From: Okapia johnstoni
Lineage: Eukaryota > Chordata > Mammalia > Artiodactyla > Giraffidae
Length of the DNA: 64,000 bases
Assembly: GCA_024291935.2 (NCBI GenBank)
Contig: CM044326.1
Coordinates: 32,301,948 to 32,365,947 of the forward strand
Reading direction: 5' to 3'
In this document: positions 11,201 through 23,021 of the stretch, piece after piece
How the letters are laid out: every line of letters begins with the position of its first letter
How positions within the stretch are numbered: the stretch's first letter is position 1
The notes under the pieces: model-generated
Databases searched by the model: none
Seen by the model: only the letters and a program-made list of their open reading frames with translations
What the model was told of the DNA's origin: nothing
Made by a program: the position numbers and the translations under genes

Positions 11201-12744
11201 TTCCTTGCTCAAGCCGTCTTCATCTTCACTAATTTCCTGTGCCTCCCGTCATACACAAGACTGATCACTGCAGCGCTGAAGGCTCTGGGGGAGTCTGTGC
11301 AGAACCCGGAGCCCCCCGCCCCCAAGCATCTCTCCTTTCCAAGCATTTCCCTCCCCTCAGATCCTCTGCTCAGCAAATCCAGTCACCTCGTCCTCGCTGA
11401 ACTCTCAGCCACGTCTCCTCAGCTCTGAGAGCCCCCAGGCTGTGTGCGAGGCCTGGGTGCACCTCCCGGCAGTGAGCTGGGAACCTCTCCGTTTGCTTCC
11501 TCGCTCTCAGAAACCATGCTCTTCCTCTTCCTGCTTTTCAAATGCCTCAGAACGATTGTTTTCTGTTCTATCTTTTCTTAAGTTGTTTGAAATGGGAAGG
11601 TAAGTTCAGCCCCTGTTAACTGCATTACAGCTGGAACAGAAATCTGCATGATATTTACCTTGTATTGGAATGTTATATATTGGTTTTCAGTTTTAAAAAT
11701 CAGCAAAGGACAAAGTACAGAAGATTTCTTTATAATTACAGACTGAACTGGACGCCGCAAACCTCACCAATGTAAAGGCGGGCGTACGGGTGGCAGATTC
11801 CAGGACCTGAGCCGGCGTGGGGTCGGGTGGCGAGTGCCATAAGGGCATTCTGTTTTTTCATCCTACATAGGAGGAAATAATATTTTTCAGTTTGAAATTA
11901 ATAAATCAGGAAATAGACGCTTGAGCTACTTATTTACCATTTTCTTGGACAACTAAAAGAAGGATTAATTGCCTAGGAAGGAGCTTCCATATTTGGGGGT
12001 TGACTCCCTAGGGTAGGCCTGTATTCTCACCTCCTTGATTCCAGGGGCACAGCACCTGAAGGATGGAGGGAGTGGAAGAGTGGGGGCCAGGTGGACAGAA
12101 GGTGGGTTTCAGGGAACGCAAAGGAAGTGACCCGCTTTATCACCAGGGCCTGCCCGGTGCTGCTCCCCAAGGCTGTCCTTTGCTGCCCGGGATCTCTTGC
12201 CTACTCGTCTGACTGCTTCCTGCGGGGACAGCTGTCCCTCCCCTGGCCCCTGCAGTGCTTTGATGACAGCCTCAGTCCGGCCAGCCATCACAGCATCTTG
12301 GTGTTGGGCCTGCAGGGCTGGGAGACACTGTTGGGTCCAACTCTTCGGCTTTCCATCTGGAAACCCAGAACCAAAACGTGGCCAAAGTCACACACAGAGG
12401 AGTGGCAAAGCCCCCCAGGGATTCAAAAGTTCTTCCAAAGCTTTGCCCTTACCCCAGAAGGAAGGACACTAACCTGCCAGAGAGATTAGTGATAGGACAG
12501 GGCGGGCATGGTGCGATGTCACTTTTGTCCTGGAATGTGACTGTGTCCTAACAGAGCCCCCTTTCTTGCTCATGTGGAGAGTAAACCCAGGTCCTGTGGC
12601 ATGATGGGAAATTTCAGCCAGTTACAGCATCAATGCGGGAAAAGTGAAAAAGTCCTCCAAAGAATTCCGAAAGTCAGTTAAGTCCAAGTTAGCTGGGGGA
12701 ACTGAGGCACAAAGTACTCCTTTTTGGGTCTGTTGAGTAGACAG
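11201..12744. other. Unique-looking DNA, no gene seen
   Basis: GC-rich at 11230-11530, AT-rich at 11575-11990, then GC-rich. The AT-rich part (aaatctgcatgatatttacc; ggattaattgcctaggaagg) is not a repeat I recognise and could be a conserved non-coding stretch. No exon is supported. Confidence 0.45.
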
Positions 12745-12830
12745 GAATGAGATGAGTGGGTAGATGGATGGATGGATGGGCGGGTGGAAGACGGACAGTT
12801 GGGTGTAGGTGGACAGATGGCTGGGAGGAC
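12745..12830 (+). repeat. Degenerate (GGAT)n microsatellite
   Basis: Consists of gatggatggatggatgggcg and related units with many substitutions (gggtggaagacggacagttg). It is a decayed tetranucleotide tract. Confidence 0.75.
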
Positions 12831-15800
12831 TCCTCAGCTGTGACTGCTTGGGGTCCCCATGATCACACAGAGGTGGCAGGCCAGCGTGGGTCTGGACTTC
12901 TAAAGCCAGGGCACTGCCTACTTTCCAGGTTACTGTTGGTCTCCAGGCCCCGGAGCAGGGAGGGGGACCCCATGGCTGGAAATAGCTTTGGAGCCCGCCT
13001 GGCATCAGAATGGGCATCAGAGGGGTCAGAGGGACAGAAGCTTCTGAGGGCCCGGGGTCGGGTCCCTGAGAAAGGCACGTTGCATGCAGGCCTGCGAGAG
13101 GCTCAGACCCGCAGGAGGAGCAGGACAAACGGCAGGGCCAGGAGTGGGGAGGGGACCCAGGGGCTGGGCAGGAGGCGGAGACCTCAGGGCCCCGAGCCAG
13201 CAGCCAGGACCACCGGACAAGCCAGGGTCACTGGTGGACGCAGGCTTCGTAGCGGTCAAGGGCTTCTGAGGGAGAGGGGTCAGACCCCACAGGCCAGCAG
13301 AGGCCCTACAGGACGCTGGTCCACTCCCTCCTCCCTCCGTCCATGCACCGTAAGGAGAGAGGCTGCTCCCTGCCACTGTCCCTGCCAGGCGCCTGGCTAG
13401 CCACACGAGGCTGTTTCACCCTGAGCACAGCCTTAAAGGACAAGACAGTTACCCCACCGTCTCACCACCCTCTGCGCTCCGTGCCCCCTCCTCGGTTCCC
13501 AGAGCCCTGGCTGCTGGGAGGAGATCTGACACTGCCTCCTTTGATTCCTGTGTGATCAGCAAGGCAGGATTATGACATTTAAGAGTCAAGACGGGACCTC
13601 TCGCCAGCCTGAGCTGAGCTCCTTTCCAGGTGACGTGGAGCCAAGGCCAGGCTGGGAAGCGCTGCTGGGGTCTATGTCTGCCCTGAGATGGAGCCTCGCC
13701 CGGCACGACCGCAGGGGACTGACACGGCTTCATCTCTGGGTCCAGCAGAAAAGAGACCAGATGGCCCAGTGAACAGAGCAGCAAAGCGCAGCCTGGGAAG
13801 ACCCTCACGGCTGTGCCCGAGAAGAGATGCTGGCCACGCCGGCTCCCAGGTCCCCTGGGTTGTCCAGAGCCCACCCAGGTCCCCTGCCCACTTGCCGAGG
13901 AACCCCAGGAGGTGTCTCAGGTGCCAGGCAGGAAAGGGTTAAGGAAGCACTGAACAAATCTGATTTACATGCAAAAGCAGCCACATCCCTTCCTGACAAC
14001 CCGAGGCTTGTGCAAACCAATCAATATTTTATGAAGACGTTTCCTGGCTCCGTGGGGGGAGGCAGGGGCCGCAGGCCTGGCTCTCTGCAGCAGGAAAAGG
14101 GGGTCTGCAGGCCGCCAGTTCCCTGAAGGAGCCGGGCTCCTCTAGCGCTGGGGTGATTCTCCCTCCTCCGTCCCTGCTCACGTCTCTGTCCATCGCCCAG
14201 CCTGGCCGGCGCTCTACAGGTGAGAGGGCCACGTACCTACCTGCCGCACCTGCGGCAGGAATGAGAGAGGGAGGGAGGGAATGCTTTCCCAACTCCAAAA
14301 CAGCACGTGGTCCGAGTGGTCCCGTGGTTCGTTCTGTGTGGACACCCTGAGGTCAGGGCTCATGGGCCGCAGAGACCCAGACCCCAGGCCGGAAGTCCAG
14401 GTGAGCTGGCCGGTCTCTGGCCTGTCCTTTACCAGCCGCTCCGGGACGTGCCTGACCCACCGCCACCCCCTGGCTCTTCCCCAGGCCCCACGGGGGCCGG
14501 GGCCAACCTGGCTCCCACCTCTGCAGCCCCTTGACCTGCTGGGACCCCCCAGCCCCGCTGAAACTCTGGGACCAGCCCTGTCCCCCAGACCCAGAAATAA
14601 GGGTCTGGAGCCCCCCGCCCCACGCTCGGGGTGGGCATTCTCACATATCCCTTTAGCGACAGCGAACTCACTCTGAGCCAAGCCTCCCAGAGCTCACAGG
14701 AGTGCTGCAGTCAGAACAAAGTGCCCTGAACACCCAGGGGGGTTGCTGCAGCAGAGGGGAGCCAGGCTGGGGGCCGGGGGGCCTCTTCACGCGGGGGCTT
14801 GAGGGTGGGGCGGGGGCTTGGAGCGGGAGGAACAGCTTGTGTGGAGACCCTGAGACCTGAGAGGTTGGAGGGCTCCAAGCAGGTCAGGAAGGACAGCAAA
14901 CAGGGCAGGGGTTCAGGGTCGGGGAGACGGGGCGCAGGGCTGGGGAGCAAGGGTTTCAGACCGAGAGGACCGCAGAGGCTGGGGGCCATCAGTTAGGGGT
15001 GAGCTGAGCTCAGGGACTCTCAGCTAGAGCCCAGACCCCTCTCAGCTCGAAGCAGAACCCCAGGGATTGGGGGAAGTGATTCTCAGGGGTCAGAGGGCGG
15101 GAGGTCCCAAGTAGGGGCTGGGGCCAAGCTCTGCCCCTGAGGACTCTTTGGGGAACAGGTTGGAGACTGTCCAGACTGGGGTCAGGACACCCAAGTTCCC
15201 ACCCGGGCTCCCCTCTAACCTGCTGTGGGGGTGGGGCGCTGGGGCCAGGCCTCAGCGCCACCTCCCCCACGGCTGTAGCAGGGGGTCCCAGCAGGCATCT
15301 CACAGACCCTCCTGAGAGTGGGCGCTGAAGCTGGGGTGGGAGGGTCTCCCATCAACTTAGAGGCACCCCCAGCGTCCCCGCTGTGAAGGCCACAGGATGG
15401 CAGTGCTGGGTGGGGGTGGGGGTCCTGCTGGGGGCGACAGAACGTGACAGCATCAGGCTGGGCCCTGGGCCCCAGCCGACATCCTTTACTGCAAAGTCCC
15501 GCGTGCAGACCCAGCGGACGGGCTCCCGGAGCCGCTCACGACCCCTCACCCAGCCCGTCAGCGCTCAACCCATCACTTCTCCACGCCAAGTGCTCCGCAG
15601 GCCCTGACTGCGGGGACCTCCGGGTCTTTCCCAGATCCTGCTGGCCTGTCCTCCCTGGAGGGGCGGGAGGGAGCCCCGTAGGGCAGGACAGGGCAGGCCC
15701 TCATCTCTCAGCCTCCGCCCCCCTCCTTCACTCAGCCCACAGGTGCGGGAGGCGGGCGCTGCCTGAGAACAGAACCAGCAATGCTGTTTCCTACCCGCTG

Positions 15801-16424
15801 GGTCTCCGAGGCCTGGGGGTGAGGCCAGGGAGCCCGAGCCTGGTTTACAGAGGAGGAAGCAGAGGTCCCGAGGGGTCTCCCTCCCCAAGCCGGAAGGTCT
15901 GTGCTCATCTCTGCTCCCAGGACGGTTCCCAGCCTGGCCTGACCTTCTCGTCTCACGTGTCCCAAGTCCCAGGTGGGGGAAGGGGGGCTCCCAGGGTGGG
16001 TGGGCAAGTGGGCTCCCTGGGGGTCCCTGGAGATGCCAGAGAAGTTGGCCTGGCCTGAGCCCAGCAGTGCCTGCTGGGGCCACAGAGCAGGCGTGGGCCT
16101 GGCCTCCTCGTGGCCTTGTGGGGCGGCCGCACACGGGGTTGGCAGACAGGGCTCACTCCTGGGTTTCCGTGTGGGTGGGCAGGGGATGAGGAGGCGGGGG
16201 CGGGGGGCACAGCTGCCCCCCTCAGCCAGACAGCGAGCATCCACAGGGTCCACCTTGTGTCTCATGAAGCTTCCGCTCTCACGAAAGGAGCCAGGCTGTG
16301 CCTGAGAGCAGCAGGACGTTGGAGGTCCACCTCAAGGACGCCCCCTCCGTCAGGCGCAGAGGCACTCCGTCTGCCTGGGGCGTGGGGAGAGGCTGACCGG
16401 GTCCCGGGGGGGCCGGCTGGGCGG
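12831..16424. other. GC-rich low-copy DNA, no gene seen
   Basis: A long GC-rich stretch with many overlapping open frames on both strands and no family-level protein similarity. A possible MIR trace lies at 15840-15900 (ggtttacagaggaggaagca). The one AT-rich island is given separately at 13925. Confidence 0.55.
13925..14045. promoter_or_regulatory. Candidate conserved non-coding element
   Basis: A sharply AT-richer island in GC-rich DNA that matches no repeat I know. It carries an octamer-like acatgcaaaa (13968-13977), a CCAAT-type aaccaatcaat (about 14017-14027) and aatattttatga. This look is typical of a mammalian enhancer-like conserved element, but conservation was not tested. Confidence 0.35.
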
Positions 16425-16505
16425 CTGTGCAAATGGCTTCGCTTTTTCATGTGAAACAGGTTGTTCATAACGCGATCTCTGTTCTATGATTAAACACATG
16501 GATTA
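16425..16505. promoter_or_regulatory. Candidate conserved non-coding element
   Basis: The island runs from ctgtgcaaatggcttcgctt to tgattaaacacatggattaa in a GC-rich setting. It has a C/EBP- or octamer-like tgcaaat and a homeodomain-like gattaa twice. It matches no recognised repeat. Confidence 0.33.
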
Positions 16506-17127
16506 AGGGGCCCCGGGCACTCAGGGTGGCAGGAGCCGCAGGGCTGACTGGAGCGTGTGGGCCAGTCACGCACATGGGAAAGCCTTGGCCAGCGTCTCAG
16601 GCCCATGGCTGTCCTGCCCACCCCCTCGCCGCATCTTAGCCTGCCCACCCCAGCCCCCTTGCTCAGAGATGCTGCCCAGCCCTGCCCATCCTCCAGCCCA
16701 ACTGGAGTGCCCTCCCCCAGGAAGCCCTCTGGTAGCTCCGTCCGCCGGGCATCTGCACACTGCCCTGCCCCAGAGCCTCTCTGGCCCAGGGTCTAGGGCA
16801 TCCCCCTGACCCCCCTAGAAGCCCAGCTGCCTCTCCTTCTGTGCTGGCCACCAGCGTCCCTCCACTGGACAAGGGGATGGGCCCCCCCGATGCAGCTGGA
16901 AAGAAAGACGGGCGGTGGCAGGAAATCACAGGCTGGGATTCAGGCCCAAGTCCACCATGGTCTTGCGGGCCTTGTGGGTGAATCCGTTCCCAGCCCGGTG
17001 CCTCAGTTTCCCCATCTGTCCCCGAAGCAGGTGCATTCAGATGACTGGTGGGTTAGTGCTACGAGCCTCCCATGTGCTGCTTGAAGGCCTGCCGCCCACT
17101 TCCCAGGTCTGGGTGTGAGTGCACTTG
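16506..17127. other. GC-rich DNA with a MIR trace
   Basis: At about 16990-17030 the block ggtgcctcagtttccccatc matches the conserved core of a MIR SINE on the + strand. The rest is GC-rich and unassigned. Confidence 0.5.
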
Positions 17128-17441
17128 GGCTGTATAACAAGTACCACAGTCCCGGAGGCCAGAAGTTCGAGGTCCAGATGGGTGGAGTGGATTCATTGTC
17201 TCGGCTTTGTCATTCCTGGGCTTGTGGGAGGACCCCACCCTCAACGTCCCTGTGCGAGTCCCTGCATCAAAGCCCCCCTGTTTTAGAAGGACCGTCAGAG
17301 GGGATGTGCAGGCCCCCACTGCAGTCTGCCCCCATCTTAACCCACTACATCTGCAAGAGCCCCTTCCCCAAATACGGTCACATTCAGAGGCTTAGACCTT
17401 GAACATCTGAATTTCAGGAGGTGTCTCATTTCAACCTGCAA
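17128..17441 (-). mobile_element. MLT1-type LTR (ERVL-MaLR)
   Basis: On the + strand the order of blocks is that of a reversed MLT1 LTR: 'ggctgtataacaagtaccac' near 17129, 'ggaggccagaagttcgaggt' at 17155, then 'ccccaaatacggtcacattc' at 17367 and 'gaacatctgaatttcaggag' at 17401. It is a solo LTR; no internal retroviral sequence adjoins it. It is diverged, as expected of this ancient mammalian family. Confidence 0.85.
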
Positions 17442-19124
17442 CGCCTGGAGACGCTGGCTCTTGCCGCTCGGCCCCTGAACCCGCTCCGTCCATCCCAGGA
17501 GGCCACAGGCACTTGGCACCTCCTGGCGAGCTGGGCAGGGCCCCCGCCTCCCGTGTGGAGGGACAGTGCCCTGAGACCGTGTGGCGCGTGGAGGGAGGGG
17601 CCGAGGCCGGGAGGCCCAGTGTCGTCGGGGGTTTTCCACACTCAGACGAGGTCCATGTGCCTGGAAGGAAGGACCCCCCCCCCAACCCCACTCAGTCCAA
17701 TGGGCCCCTCTGGCACAGGTGGACAGGAAGACCCCTTCCTGGGCACCCGGGCCCCTGACTGTGGGAGAGGCTGTTGAAGGTGGGAGCCATGCCTTGTGCG
17801 GGCCCGATCGCTGGGCTCTCTCCTCACTGCCTTCAGGGGCATCCGGTCCTTCCAGGCCGGCTCTGGTGGGCTCGGGGGGTTGCTGAGGGCTGAAGACCCT
17901 GGGCAGCCTTGGACAGTGAGGTGTCCGGCTGGGGAGGTGGGCAGAGACGCCTGGAGAGTGGACAGGGAACTTGGACGGTCAGCTCTCCCCAGCCCCGTGA
18001 GCCTCGGTCTCCACGGTGCGGCCCAAAGAGAAGGCCTCGTCTCAGGGCTTAGCTGGGGGCAGTGAGACCCCCTCCGAGAGCCTTAGGGGCTGTGGCACCG
18101 CCCCCCAGAGCAGCCACTGTCCCCAGCGCCCTCTCCTCTCATCTCAGGCACCCTGGCTCAGGGCCTCCCTCCTTCCCTCCGGGGCTGGCAGGGCTGGGAG
18201 GGGGCTCTGGGGCAGGGGGTTGGAGCCCAGCTGAGCAAGGGGGCCAGGGGCACAGTGCAGGCCGCCGGGACCCAGGGGCTCGTCATGACCCAGGGGCTCA
18301 TGTCCTCTGCAGCCCAGGCCCACCCAGCGCCCACCGCCTCGCCCCCTGCCCCCCATGATGACTTTGCTGCGCCTCCCGCTTATTCCTCTGGCCGCAGGCT
18401 GAATCCTCGAAAGGACAGAAGGAGACAAGGGCCGTCTGTCGGTCCATCCTCTGTGAAAGGCGCTTGCACCACTCGAGGCCACAGCCCTACCCCGTCGGCC
18501 TGACCACCTGGCTCCCCAGGGCCTGGAGTCTGGCCCCTGGCCGGGTGCCCCCCGCCACACCCACCCAGGCCCTCTCGCAGGCGCAGGACAGGCAGGACGA
18601 GCGAAATGCTGCTGTTTTATAAGAAGCGAGGTCTGTTTGGGTCAGAGAAGCCCCGCCTGGGATGGGCCTGCCCTGCCCCGCAGCCCAGAGACAGATGCCC
18701 CCAACCCTGTCTCCACACGGGGGGCCCGCGGGGCTCAGCACCCCTGGGGCTTCCGCATCACTGCGCCCCTGCCGAGGTCCCAGCTCAGCGGTGGGTGGCG
18801 CTGGAGGGGCGCAGTCTCCAGGCGTGTCCCGGGGGACCGGCTGTCACCCTGAGGGAGCCTCAGGAGGACTCAAGAGGGAGGCCCCAAGAGGGAGGCCCCA
18901 ACCGAGGGGGCCCCCACAATCGCTGCCCGTAGGAGGCTCAGGGCCGAGTGAGTCGGGGTGGGCGAGAACTGAGGTGAGGGGCCAAGGGGCAACCGGGGGA
19001 GCGGCCGGGACTGTGCTGATGGCCCCGGGACCACCCACCCGCAGAGGGGCCACGCCGGGGGCTGAGGCGCTCTGTGGCCGGCAGGTCATTTTCTGACGTC
19101 TGACCCCGGGTCCTTCCCTCCACA

Positions 19125-19265
19125 AGCAGATGGGCAGACGCTCAGCGTCCTAATTTGAGATTCTCTTTTGTTTGGGCCCAGACGTTCTTCCGCAGGCCCC
19201 GAATCTGGGTCATCAGAGCAGCGTTTTTTGCTAGAAGCCAGATGCTGAGCTCGGCTTTCCTGGGA
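19125..19265. promoter_or_regulatory. Candidate conserved non-coding element
   Basis: A low-GC pocket with 'cctaatttgagattctcttt', 'gggtcatcagagcagcgttt' and 'gagctcggctttcctgggag', not assignable to a repeat. There are no convincing splice sites around the short open frame across it. Confidence 0.28.
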
Positions 19266-20329
19266 GTCAGCGTCACTGTGGGCAGGCGGGCGGGGCTGGG
19301 CCGGGCCTGGGACCCCGGGCGGGCAGGATGGCGGTGCCAGGCTCTGGGCCCCGGTGGGAAGGGCCGTGTGGGGCCTGCCTGTGCAGAGCTGCCCTGCAGA
19401 GGCGGCTGCTGTAAACACGGCAGGGAGGGGCGCCCAGAGCTGCCCGGGGCCTGGGCACGCCGTCCAGGGCTGGGGCTGGCGGGGTGCGCCGTCCCAGGGT
19501 GAGGTTGGCGACAGACAGGCAGCCAGGAGGCCTGCCAGTGTGAGGGACCCTCCTGCGGTCCCCTCCCGCACCCCGTGCCTCAGGGCAGGGATCTGAGCAG
19601 CTGTGTCCGTCTCAGTGTCTGGGCAAACCCAGCCCTCCCCCGGGCCTGCCTCTTGCTGTGGGTGAGGGCCTGGCCTTCCGTGGCCCCAAGGCTCCCAGGA
19701 ACCTTGGCTCTGTCCCGCGGCAGGTCTCTGGCCTCTTGGCCGCTGAGGGGCCCCAAGCGGGCCCTGCTCCCCTCCTTGGTGCCCCCACAGAGCGGGGGCC
19801 GGTGTGGCATCGGAGCCGGGCCAGCCCGACACCGCGGGGCGGGCAGATGTTTGTCTCAGGCAGCCCGGGGGACCCGCCATTCCTGGCTGCGGCGCTGACA
19901 CCGCGTGGCCCAAACACCTCCCACTCCCGCCCAGCCCCATCCCTCCTCAGGCCGGGGCCTGGCCCTACAGCCCTCTGTGCCTGGGGTGCGAGAACCCCAC
20001 CCAGGTGGAGCCCGAGCGGGCCTCTGGTGACACTAGGGTGTCTTGGCAGGGAACCCCATCCACAGCTGAGCCCCTGTCAAGACTGTCTGCACCGGGAGGC
20101 CAGTCTGCAGCCGAGCCTGGTAGCCGCTGCATCCGCAGTGCCCCCCGCCCAGGTGAGCCCCTTCTGGGCCCCTCCTGGGGGGAGAAAAACTTGATGGGAG
20201 GAGCTGGGACCCCCACCTGCGTTGGCTGCCCCCTCTGACCAAGAATACTCCTCCCCGCCCAGGGCTGCCCCAGGGCGCAGCAGGAGGGCAGTCCACTTCC
20301 ATCCTGGCTTCGCGAGTCCCCAAGGCAGG

Positions 20330-20425
20330 TACAACCTCCAAGTCCCCAGGTTCACAGACGAGGAAGCCGAGGCCAGCAGAGTCACGCCAGGAAGGCTGTC
20401 AGCGCTGGGTCTTCCCACAGTCATC
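20330..20425 (-). mobile_element. MIR SINE fragment
   Basis: The block 'ttcacagacgaggaagccga' is the reversed MIR core (usual form: cagatgaggaaactgagg), followed by a gtcacgccaggaaggctgtc segment in the expected place. Confidence 0.55.
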
Positions 20426-20983
20426 TGAGACCCCCTCTGTCTGCACCCACGTCCTCGCTACACACCTGACCTGAGCTCCCAGGGCGGGCCTTGTTCTCTG
20501 TCTGGCTGGGTTCCCTTGATGTATCTGGGAAGGGAGAACTGGGAAACCGAGAAGGCTTCCTGGAGGAGGAGGGAGTGGGGGCTGGACGTGAAGGAAGGGC
20601 CCCCCCACCCCGAGAGCGTCTTCCTGAGCTCGCGGCCTCCTGCTCGGATCCCCGGGCCCCAGGGTGGTGAGCCAGGCTGTGCACCCCAACCCCGTTTCCG
20701 TGCTGGAGGCTGAGAGGGGAAGTCAGAGCCTGTCCTCGGGTGTCAAGTGACAGCAGGCCGTGGCTGGAAAGGAGGGGCTATGGGCTGAATGGACAGGGGT
20801 CAGAGAGTGACCTGGGTGGGGAAGCTGCTGGGGATTGCAAGCCGCCCCCCGGCCTGAGTGGGGTGGGCCGTGACCCAGCAGGTGAGGGAGGGGACTGGGT
20901 GGGCAGGCTAGGGGAGGGACAGGGACGGGCAGAGTGGCCTTCCTAACACAGGGAGGCCCTGTCCTCGCCTGGAGCCTGGGGGT

Positions 20984-21443
20984 TGGAGAAGGAGAGAGGG
21001 GGAGGAAGAGGAGGAGGAGGGGGAAGGGGCAGGAGGGATGAGAGGGAGGAGGAGGAAGAGGCAGGAGGGATGAGAGGGAGGAGGGGGAAGAGGGGAGGAG
21101 GGATGAGAGGGAGGAGGGGGAAGAGGCAGGAGGGATGAGAGGGAGGAGGGGAAGAGGGGAGGAGGGGAAGAGGGGAGGAGGGATGAGAGGGAGGAGGGGG
21201 AAGAGGGGAGGAGGGACGAGAGGGAGGAGGGGGAGAAAGGAGGAGGAATGAGAGGGAGGAGGGGGAAGAGGCAGGAGGGATGAGAGGGAGGAGGGGGAAG
21301 AGGGGAGGAGGGATGAGAGGGAGGAGGGAGAAGAGGCAGGAGGGATGAGAGGGAAGAAGGGAAGAGGCAGGAGGGATGAGAGGGAGGAGGGGGAAGGGGA
21401 GAAGGGGGAGGAGGAGGAGGAGGAAGAGGGAGAAGGGGGCGAG
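20984..21443. repeat. Purine-rich GGA minisatellite, 32-33 bp unit
   Basis: An almost pure purine strand. From about 21035 to 21400 a unit beginning gggatgagagggaggagggg recurs 11 times, mostly at 32-33 bp spacing, with one 48 bp unit (21132-21180). Single-base variants include gggacgag and ggaatgag. The edges are simpler GGA/GAA repeats. The long Ser/Pro/Leu-rich open frames on the reverse strand are by-products of the repeat. G-runs on the + strand and mirror symmetry suggest G-quadruplex or triplex capacity. Confidence 0.97.
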
Positions 21444-21494
21444 GCCTTGCTGCTTTGATCCCACCAGATGTGCCCTGTGGAATGCCCGGGCCCT

Positions 21495-21560
21495 GCCCTC
21501 CAGGCCTTCCTTTTAAGACCATTCATAAACGGACGCAATGGCCATCATTTGGAAAGGCGC
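21495..21560. promoter_or_regulatory. Candidate conserved non-coding element
   Basis: A short island, 'ccttccttttaagaccattc' to 'atggccatcatttggaaagg', directly beside the purine minisatellite. It has an AT-rich core in GC-rich surroundings and no repeat match that I know. Confidence 0.28.
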
Positions 21561-23021
21561 TGCAGTCTGGACCACCCTGCCAGGCCCAACAGGGGAGGAC
21601 CAGGGCAGTGGGAAGGAGCTGGGCTCCGAGGAGGGAGGAGGTTTGCTTATCACCCTCCGGGGGTGCGTGTCACGTGGCATCCACGGCAGGGCGGCCACAC
21701 GCTGACTCCTGGGGGGAGGTGCCCACGGTGCTGTGACTTCCCGGGGACGGGAGGCCGGGGACAGCAAGGGGGAGGGGCTCAGAGCCGCAGGCCCCAGGGC
21801 GGCGCGAGGGGCAGCACGGCTGTCTGGTCCAGAGCTGCCCTGCACTCTCCTGGCAGTGGCTCCGGGGCAGAGCAGGACTCTGTGGCCAGTGCTGCAGCCG
21901 GCCCCTGGGGGGCTGCATGGGCCCTGGGCTCGGGGTCCCCAGGCTGACCTTCAGAGCAGGGCAGGTGCTGGAGCAGGGCTGTGGGGTTGGCTCGACATCC
22001 CGTTTATGTCCACACGTCTGCCTGCCCCCTGGCTCTGAGGAAGAGCCTGCTGACCCACAGACACCCTGAATCCCGTGTTTGGGGGTTGGGGTGGACCCGG
22101 CTTTGCTAGCGAGCTGCATGTGGAGCTCGGCACCCAGAGTCCCCTGGTCACTGACAAAGGCAGGAGGTGATGGGCCCGGCCGTCCCCAAGCAGGTCCCTG
22201 CCCCACACGCACACCCAGCAAGGCTGCACTGGCCCTGCCGCCTCGCCACGCACTGCACAAGGTCAAGTTCGTCCTAGAGCAGCAGGTCTGCTCAGGTGCC
22301 TTCTAATGGAACTTGGGAGCTAGGGAGACGGCCACGGTGTCCCCCGTCCACCCCCTGCCCTAGCTGCTGCTCGCTCCAGCCACTCTCCACCAGCTCACTC
22401 AATAAAATTTTACGGAGTTCCAGGGTCCTTGAGAAGGCTCTCAGAGGACAGGTCTCCACGCTCCTGGAAGTGCGGCTCCTGCTCCCCATCTGGCAGCCCG
22501 GGACATCAGCGGTCAGCAGGCATGGGAGTGGCCCCCCGCCCCGCCGTCACTCCGCGCTCTCCGGCTCGGACCCATTAAGTGATCACATTGGGTTCTGACG
22601 AGTGTCTTGACAGCGCAGTCACATTATTGTCCCAAAGAGCTGGAGCCTTCCCGACTCTTCCCGAGCACAATTTCCCCTTGAAGGGTTGTTCCACTTCAAA
22701 GGGCAACTCGAAATGGCCGCTGACCTTTTTCCCTGCCTGTGGATGAGCGGATGGCTAGGCGGCTGCATCTGGGGCTCCCTGCGCTGGCTGGTCTTTTAAT
22801 TTGGGGACCACAGAGACGTGATGGCCAGTCAGACACCAGAGGTTGCCCAGGTGTGGGCAGGGAGGCGGACGGGGTCAGCGGGTGCCATGGGCCCAGCAGG
22901 GCAGCACTTCAGAGGCAGGGTGAGGCCACATGGAAGGGAAGGTGACAGGGAGGGGACACGGAAGAGGGGTGATCCTGAGACACACAGGTGAGATCCACTC
23001 ATTCATACATTAACAAATAAG
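21561..23021. other. GC-rich low-copy DNA, no gene seen
   Basis: Mostly unassigned. A caataaaatttt at 22399-22410 resembles a polyadenylation signal, but there is no upstream coding frame to go with it. See the element at 22560. Confidence 0.5.
22560..22740. promoter_or_regulatory. Candidate conserved non-coding element
   Basis: Balanced-composition DNA with several TF-like words: cattaagtgatca, gacagcgcagtcacattatt, cacttcaaagggc and gaaatggccgctgac. It has no repeat identity that I can see and no open frame of note. Confidence 0.38.

Larger units (their letters stand above)
17442..20983. other. GC-rich low-copy DNA, no gene seen
   Basis: Contains the longest compositional open frames of the window (for example about 280 codons on the reverse strand at 19086-19940), rich in Pro, Ala, Gly and Arg. 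The other frames are equally open, so this is not evidence of a gene. A candidate element (19125) and a MIR trace (20330) are listed separately. Confidence 0.55.

Noticed and set aside
19086..19940. 284-codon open frame on the reverse strand
   Set aside because: GC-rich DNA with few stop codons; all other frames here are also open, the composition is Pro/Ala/Gly/Arg-rich, and there is no known domain, Kozak context or splice evidence.
20723..21538. 271-, 204- and 173-codon Ser/Pro/Leu-rich frames on the reverse strand
   Set aside because: They are translations of the purine minisatellite in three phases; low complexity, no unique domain.
22399..22410. Polyadenylation signal of a host gene
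   Set aside because: The aataaa is isolated, with no upstream coding frame or downstream GT-rich context that convinces.
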